Made by a program: the position numbers and the translations under genes. From Seonamhaeicola sp. ML3 (GTDB taxonomy: Bacteria > Bacteroidota > Bacteroidia > Flavobacteriales > Flavobacteriaceae): a DNA stretch of 64,000 bases. Position 1 is the stretch's first letter. The number at the start of each line of letters is the position of its first letter. The stretch spans positions 1,674,001-1,738,000 of the forward strand of contig NZ_CP096884.1 of the NCBI RefSeq assembly GCF_023273855.1. The letters run 5' to 3'. The notes beneath the pieces are model-generated. The model was not told the DNA's origin, made no database searches, and was given only the letters and a program-made list of their open reading frames with translations. Positions 60,499 through 64,000 of the stretch are shown one piece after another.

Positions 60499-61215
60499 TT
60501 ACATTTTCAAATAAAAATCTTTGGTGAGGTTGATATAGTCCTCGGTATATTTATGCCTATCGATTTCAATAATCAATTCTTCTTTTTGAATTTCGCTTTT
60601 ACGAAAAGAGAATTCTATAAGACTTCGTTTAATTTCTGAAGTAGGATTGCCTTTTATATGCAGTATATTATTTGGGTAGAGGTTTACTTGTGAAGCAAGT
60701 TCAATGAAATGAGGTTCTTCTTTAAAAGGAATAACCACGCAAAATGTTCCGTTTTTAGAAAGTAGTTTAGAAACACTTTCAACTAAATGGTCAAAAGGCA
60801 TGGCATCTTGAAATCGGGCTAAATCCCTTGAATTGTTGTCGCTTTTGTAGTCTTCAGAATAAAAAGGAGGGTTTGACACAATTAAATCATATTTATCGTC
60901 AATTTCATCTACAAATTCTTCAAGTGAAGCATGGTAGCAAAAAAGACGGTCGCCCCAATCAGATTGTTCGAAATTATCTACACATTGCTCATAGGCACTG
61001 TCGTCTATTTCTATACCATCTATAAGTTGGGCGAAACTTCGCTGTGCCAACATTAAAGCAATTACCCCAGTACCAGCTCCAATGTCTAATATTGAAAACG
61101 GATTAAGATCTATGGGTGTCCATGCACCGAGTAAAACGGCATCTGTACCGATTTTCATGGCACATTTATCTTGATTTATTGTAAATTGCTTGAAAACAAA
61201 AGGTTTTTTAGACAT
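60499..61215 (-). CDS. tRNA1(Val) adenine-N6-methyltransferase (TrmN6)
   Basis: A 238-residue SAM-dependent methylase acting on A37 of tRNA-Val. SAM-binding ILDIGAGTGVIALMLAQRS and the catalytic NPPFY in LIVSNPPFYSEDYKSD mark the TrmN6 (YfiC) group; the N-terminus KPFVFKQFTINQDKCAMKIG with the sequence TDAVLLGAW is also typical. rimM and rpsP are encoded nearby in the same orientation, with the DUF2383-like gene between on the other strand. Confidence 0.9.
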   Translation of the reverse strand: MSKKPFVFKQFTINQDKCAMKIGTDAVLLGAWTPIDLNPFSILDIGAGTGVIALMLAQRSFAQLIDGIEIDDSAYEQCVDNFEQSDWGDRLFCYHASLEEFVDEIDDKYDLIVSNPPFYSEDYKSDNNSRDLARFQDAMPFDHLVESVSKLLSKNGTFCVVIPFKEEPHFIELASQVNLYPNNILHIKGNPTSEIKRSLIEFSFRKSEIQKEELIIEIDRHKYTEDYINLTKDFYLKM

Positions 61216-61346
61216 GCGTGAGTTTTAATATGCCGCAATAGTAAAAAATTAAAGGCAATTGTTGAAAATATTGTTAAAACTTTATAATGACCAAGTCTTA
61301 AAAGTCTTCTAATTACGTATATTGGTAGAGTAAAAAGTTGATTATT

Positions 61347-61796
61347 GTGAAACAAATTGAACCCATTATTGAGAAGTTAAATGATTTACTTGTATTGAAT
61401 GAAGAGGTAGAAAGTACCTATAAAAAAGCAAGTGAAAAGCTTAAATTTGCAGATAATATTGCTTATTCTAAACAAAGAAGTTTAGAAAGAGCTCAATTTG
61501 TAAAGTCCTTAAAAATAGAATTGGCTAAACTCGAAGATAAAGTAGAAAATGCCATTGTTTTTAAAAGAAGACTTCAACTGGTTCGTTCTAATTTAAAAAC
61601 GCAACTAAAGATTGGAGACGATTTAGAATTTGTTAGCAAGGTTTATGAAATTGAAGTGTTGTCTTCCAATAAATATGACGAATTGTTATCTCAAATAAAC
61701 TTACCGCTATCGCTGTGTAGAATGTTACTTAAACAACGTGATAGTATCGAAGCTAGGTTGCGTATCTTAGATAGAGGTGAAGGCGTTATTGTCTAG
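61347..61796 (+). CDS. DUF2383-like helical protein
   Basis: A protein of 149 residues, all helical in appearance. The N-terminal pattern (IEKLNDLLVLNEEVESTYKK and then SLERAQFVKSLKIELAKL) resembles DUF2383, a ferritin-like four-helix bundle of unknown role; this is a weak resemblance. The start is uncertain: GTG at 61347 is taken because the TTG at 61338 adds only three hydrophobic residues. It lies opposite to its neighbours trmN6 and rimM. Confidence 0.6.
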   Translation: MKQIEPIIEKLNDLLVLNEEVESTYKKASEKLKFADNIAYSKQRSLERAQFVKSLKIELAKLEDKVENAIVFKRRLQLVRSNLKTQLKIGDDLEFVSKVYEIEVLSSNKYDELLSQINLPLSLCRMLLKQRDSIEARLRILDRGEGVIV

Positions 61797-61818
61797 ATTT
61801 CTCTTCCCCCTCCCTTTT

Positions 61819-62343
61819 TTATAAATACAAGTCGATTAAGCCTTCTGGGGTTTCTACTACAATTGTTTTATTGGCTCGGTTTACTTCAACAATGAATTCA
61901 TCATTCATTGGGATTAATATTTCAACACCATTTCGGTCAATTTCAAAAAGCGCCTGGGCTGTTGAGTCGTTAATTGAGGTTATGGTTCCTACTTTCCCAA
62001 AGTTTTTGTCTGTGATGGTAAATCCAATAACCTCATGGAAATAAAATTTGTCACCTTCTAATTTAGGCAGTAATTCCAAAGGAAGATACAGTTCGGTTTT
62101 TATAAGCATATCTGCATCTGCTTCAGTATCGACATCTTCAAATTTTATTCTGAGAAGGTCCGATTTATGAAGTTGTGATTTTTCAATAAAAAAAGGTACT
62201 AAGTTGTTTTTCAATTCTATAAATATGGCATCAAGATTGTCATATAGGTCGGGTTGGTCTGTATCCAGTTTGGCCAGAACCTCTCCTTTAAAGCTATATT
62301 TCTTTACAATTTTGCCTAAGTAAAAATAGTCGTCTTTTTTCAT
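61819..62343 (-). CDS. rimM: Ribosome maturation factor RimM
   Basis: RimM binds ribosomal protein S19 and assists 30S assembly. The 174-residue protein has an N-terminal RimM domain (FYLGKIVKKYSFKGEVLAKL, then FFIEKSQLHKSDLLRIKFED) and a C-terminal PRC barrel (VIGFTITDKNFGKVGTITSI, then EILIPMNDEFIVEVN). It follows rpsP in the classical rpsP-rimM order, although about 150 bases, including a terminator and a paired repeat, separate them. Confidence 0.95.
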   Translation of the reverse strand: MKKDDYFYLGKIVKKYSFKGEVLAKLDTDQPDLYDNLDAIFIELKNNLVPFFIEKSQLHKSDLLRIKFEDVDTEADADMLIKTELYLPLELLPKLEGDKFYFHEVIGFTITDKNFGKVGTITSINDSTAQALFEIDRNGVEILIPMNDEFIVEVNRANKTIVVETPEGLIDLYL

Positions 62344-62363
62344 GACAAATCAATTTATTATTT

Positions 62364-62431
62364 GTCACCCTGAACTTGTTTCAGGGTCTTGTTTTTAAAT
62401 TTAACAGATGCTGAAACAAGTTCAGCATGAC
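62364..62431. repeat. Paired palindromic repeat GTCACCC...CATGAC between rimM and rpsP
   Basis: The left arm is GTCA-CC-CTGAACTTGTTTCAG-GG-TCT; the right arm, read on the minus strand, is GTCA-TG-CTGAACTTGTTTCAG-CA-TCT. The arms are identical apart from the two base pairs CC:GG and TG:CA, a compensated change that keeps both hairpins. It lies between rpsP and rimM. Confidence 0.9.
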
Positions 62432-62446
62432 ACGGGTTTGTTTAAA

Positions 62447-62476
62447 TAAAAAATCCCGCCAATGGCGGGATTAAAA
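62447..62476 (-). terminator. Rho-independent terminator of rpsP
   Basis: AATCCCGCC (62452-62460) pairs with GGCGGGATT (62464-62472); on the minus strand a T run follows. It is 18 bases past the rpsP stop codon and would reduce rimM transcription from the rpsP promoter. Confidence 0.9.
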
Positions 62477-62493
62477 GTATAAAAATTTAATTT

Positions 62494-63051
62494 TTATGCT
62501 TCTTCTTCGTTTTGCTCTGGAGCAGCTTCCTCTGCAGGAGCTTCTTCAGTAGCCTCAGCTGTTACTTCTTCAGCAACTTCTTCCTCTGCAGCTTCTTCTT
62601 CAATAGGAGCAGCAGCAGCGATTCTAGCTTCGTTAACTGCTTTTTCAGCAGCTAATGCTTCAGCCTTAGCTTTAGCTTCAGCTTCAGATAAACCGTCAGC
62701 TTTAGCTTGTACTTTTGCAGCTTTTTCTTCTAACCAAGCATTAAATTTTTCTTCAGCTTGCTCTTCAGTTAAAGCACCTTTTTTTACACCACCTGCTAAA
62801 TGATTCTTTAATAAAGCACCTTTATAAGATAATAATGCTTTAGCAGTATCAGTTGGTTGTGCACCATTTTGTAACCACTTTACAGAACCGTCAACATCTA
62901 ATTCAACAGTTGCAGGGTTAGTGTTTGGATTGTAAACACCTAATTTTTCTAAGTATCTACCATCTCTTTTTGAGCGCGAATCCGCAGCTACAATCCAGTA
63001 AAAAGGTTTCCCTTTTTTACCATGTCTTTGTAATCTAATCTTTACTGGCAT
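62494..63051 (-). CDS. rpsP: Ribosomal protein S16 with Ala/Glu-rich C-terminal extension
   Basis: S16 is a small-subunit assembly protein. The first 85 residues are a normal S16 core: [20 protein letters not shown], then [15 protein letters not shown], then [12 protein letters not shown]. The next 100 residues are an extension, first with Ala/Lys/Glu helices (EAKAKAEAL) and then highly acidic ([16 protein letters not shown] and [16 protein letters not shown]). Such tails are common in Bacteroidota S16 and of unknown purpose. A promoter box and a small leader hairpin precede the gene. Confidence 0.95.
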   Translation of the reverse strand: MPVKIRLQRHGKKGKPFYWIVAADSRSKRDGRYLEKLGVYNPNTNPATVELDVDGSVKWLQNGAQPTDTAKALLSYKGALLKNHLAGGVKKGALTEEQAEEKFNAWLEEKAAKVQAKADGLSEAEAKAKAEALAAEKAVNEARIAAAAPIEEEAAEEEVAEEVTAEATEEAPAEEAAPEQNEEEA

Positions 63052-63066
63052 AATAATTAATTATTT

Positions 63067-63081
63067 GAGGTTCCCGACCTC
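63067..63081 (-). promoter_or_regulatory. Possible stem-loop in the rpsP leader
   Basis: On the minus strand GAGGT-CGGGA-ACCTC forms a 5-bp stem with a 5-base loop, between the -7 box and the start codon. It might be a regulatory site, but no known ribosomal protein binding signature was recognised. Confidence 0.35.
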
Positions 63082-63098
63082 TGTTATTAATGAGGGCG

Positions 63099-63106
63099 CA
63101 AATATA
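63099..63106 (-). promoter_or_regulatory. Promoter -7 box (TATATTTG, minus strand) of rpsP
   Basis: Minus-strand TATATTTG fits TAnnTTTG and lies 47 bases before the ATG at 63051. Confidence 0.65.
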
Positions 63107-63283
63107 CTGTAATATTTTTAATAATCAGTGCTTTAGTTGTTTAAAAATACTATTTATGTGATTGAGGATAGGCCTGTTTAAAACTCATGATAACTTCAGC
63201 TTAAAATATCAAGATTGATATGTATTTTTATATACTTCGTTTTTTTCAAAACGATTAAACAAATCAACGAATAAACTTTAAGC

Positions 63284-64000
63284 ATGTACTTAATCTTTGA
63301 TACCGAAACTACCGGATTGCCCAAGCGATGGGATGCGCCAATTACAGATGTAGATAATTGGCCAAGGTGTATTCAAATTGCTTGGCAGCTTCATGATGCT
63401 ATGGGAAATTGTATAGAGCATCAAGATTATTTAGTACAACCTGAAGGGTTTAATATCCCCTATGATGCTGAGAAAATACATGGTATATCTACCGAGTTGG
63501 CAGAAGAGCAAGGTGTGCCATTGGCAGAGGTTTTAGAAAAATTCAATGTAGTATTAGAAAAATCTAAATTCATTGTCGGGCAGAACGTTAAGTTCGATTT
63601 GAATATTATGGGAGCTGAGTTTGTAAGAGGCGATGTAGCAAACCAATTACAAGAACTCCCGGTTTTAGATACCTGTACCGAGCATACGGCCAATTTATGT
63701 CAGATTCCTGGTGGTCGTGGTGGACGATTCAAGTTGCCAACCTTAACGGAATTACACGAATATTTATTCGATACACCTTTTGCGGAAGCGCATAACGCAA
63801 CAGCCGATGTAGAGGCTACCACGCGCTGTTTTCTAGAATTGGTACGTTTAAAGCAATACTCTCAAGACCAACTTGATGTTGCAGATGATTACTTCGAAAA
63901 GTTTACTGAAGTCAATCCGCAGCCTTTCCAATTAATAGGGTTAAAACACATTAACCTTAAGAAGGAAAGTGCTAAAATTCGGCAGCGTCTTCAAAAATTA
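63284..64000 (+). CDS. dnaE: DNA polymerase III alpha with N-terminal exonuclease domain (5' part)
   Basis: The frame is open from the ATG at 63284 to the last base (239 codons), so the gene continues beyond the window. The visible part is a DEDD-type 3'-5' exonuclease: exo I in MYLIFDTETTGLPKRWDAP (D6, E8), exo II in FIVGQNVKFDLNIMG and exo III in AHNATADVEATTRCFLEL. In flavobacteria this domain is fused to the front of DnaE, and this N-terminus matches what I remember of those proteins. A separate DnaQ (epsilon) is the alternative, but the sequence after the exonuclease (FEKFTEVNPQPFQLIGL) fits the fusion. Confidence 0.8.
   Translation, partial: MYLIFDTETTGLPKRWDAPITDVDNWPRCIQIAWQLHDAMGNCIEHQDYLVQPEGFNIPYDAEKIHGISTELAEEQGVPLAEVLEKFNVVLEKSKFIVGQNVKFDLNIMGAEFVRGDVANQLQELPVLDTCTEHTANLCQIPGGRGGRFKLPTLTELHEYLFDTPFAEAHNATADVEATTRCFLELVRLKQYSQDQLDVADDYFEKFTEVNPQPFQLIGLKHINLKKESAKIRQRLQKL

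Noticed and set aside
1-64000. tRNA, rRNA, tmRNA, CRISPR array, prophage or integrative element
   Set aside because: I scanned the gaps between genes by eye and saw no cloverleaf, spaced direct repeats, integrase, transposase or phage gene; a tool-based search could still find a small RNA.

Overview
The window is an AT-rich chromosomal segment of a member of the Flavobacteriaceae (Bacteroidota). This is inferred from the gene families (DUF4301, DUF3127, DUF3098, DUF4271, DUF4296, a type IX secretion sorting domain, a TonB receptor behind a TPP riboswitch, a DnaE with an N-terminal exonuclease domain), from the TAnnTTTG -7 promoter boxes, and from the lack of clear Shine-Dalgarno sequences. 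Most genes are core housekeeping genes, densely packed on both strands. No tRNA, rRNA, CRISPR array, prophage, plasmid or transposase gene was seen.

Layout. 1-1.7 kb: end of a DUF4301 gene and arfB. 1.7-4.2 kb: TPP riboswitch and TonB-dependent receptor, probably for thiamin. 4.2-12.2 kb: lipoprotein, greA, HIT protein, orphan histidine kinase, flavin reductase, DUF3127, aat, two exported proteins, tag, thioredoxin-like and TonB-like proteins. 12.3-16.2 kb: truB, uppP, DUF3098 and ftsX, interrupted by an oppositely oriented glycerate kinase. 16.5-26 kb: leuS, SemiSWEET, alanine dehydrogenase, zinc peptidase, membrane-anchored MutS-like ATPase, methionine aminotransferase and omega-amidase. 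26-34.9 kb: Ig-like lipoprotein, comF, glyS, barrel protein, Lrp regulator, DUF423, ATP-type pckA, hemD and DUF4271. 35-44.6 kb: polyprenol-phosphate mannosyltransferase, dihydroorotase, DUF4296, epimerase, tyrS, LuxE-like protein, a very small T9SS protein, a PhoB/PhoR-like pair and a glycosyltransferase. 44.7-50.4 kb: trmB-lysE-atl, barrel protein, mrp, nifU, ferredoxin and ferritin (iron-sulfur and iron handling). 50.4-54.5 kb: DUF1853, phosphoesterase, SGNH hydrolase, a His/Met-rich barrel and a Cys-motif protein. 54.7-58.2 kb: one very large protein that I read as a PPi-type PEP carboxykinase. 58.5-64 kb: two small membrane proteins, acyl-CoA dehydrogenase, trmN6, a DUF2383-like protein, rimM, rpsP and the start of dnaE.

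Metabolic links that can be proposed: PEP/oxaloacetate exchange by two unrelated-looking carboxykinases (31.8 and 54.7 kb), alanine dehydrogenase possibly under an Lrp-type regulator, glutamine- or methionine-linked transamination coupled to omega-amidase, and an Fe-S assembly group.

The main structure not explained by genes is a set of small dispersed palindromic repeats. Each arm is a hairpin of the form GTCA-stem-loop-stem-TCT, and many occur as inverted pairs. They lie at about 4.7, 15.0, 16.5, 19.5-19.7, 30.0, 49.3 and 62.4 kb. In at least two pairs the two arms differ by compensating base-pair changes. One repeat supplies the C-terminus and stop codon of the glycerate kinase gene. No wholly unknown multi-gene system was recognised.
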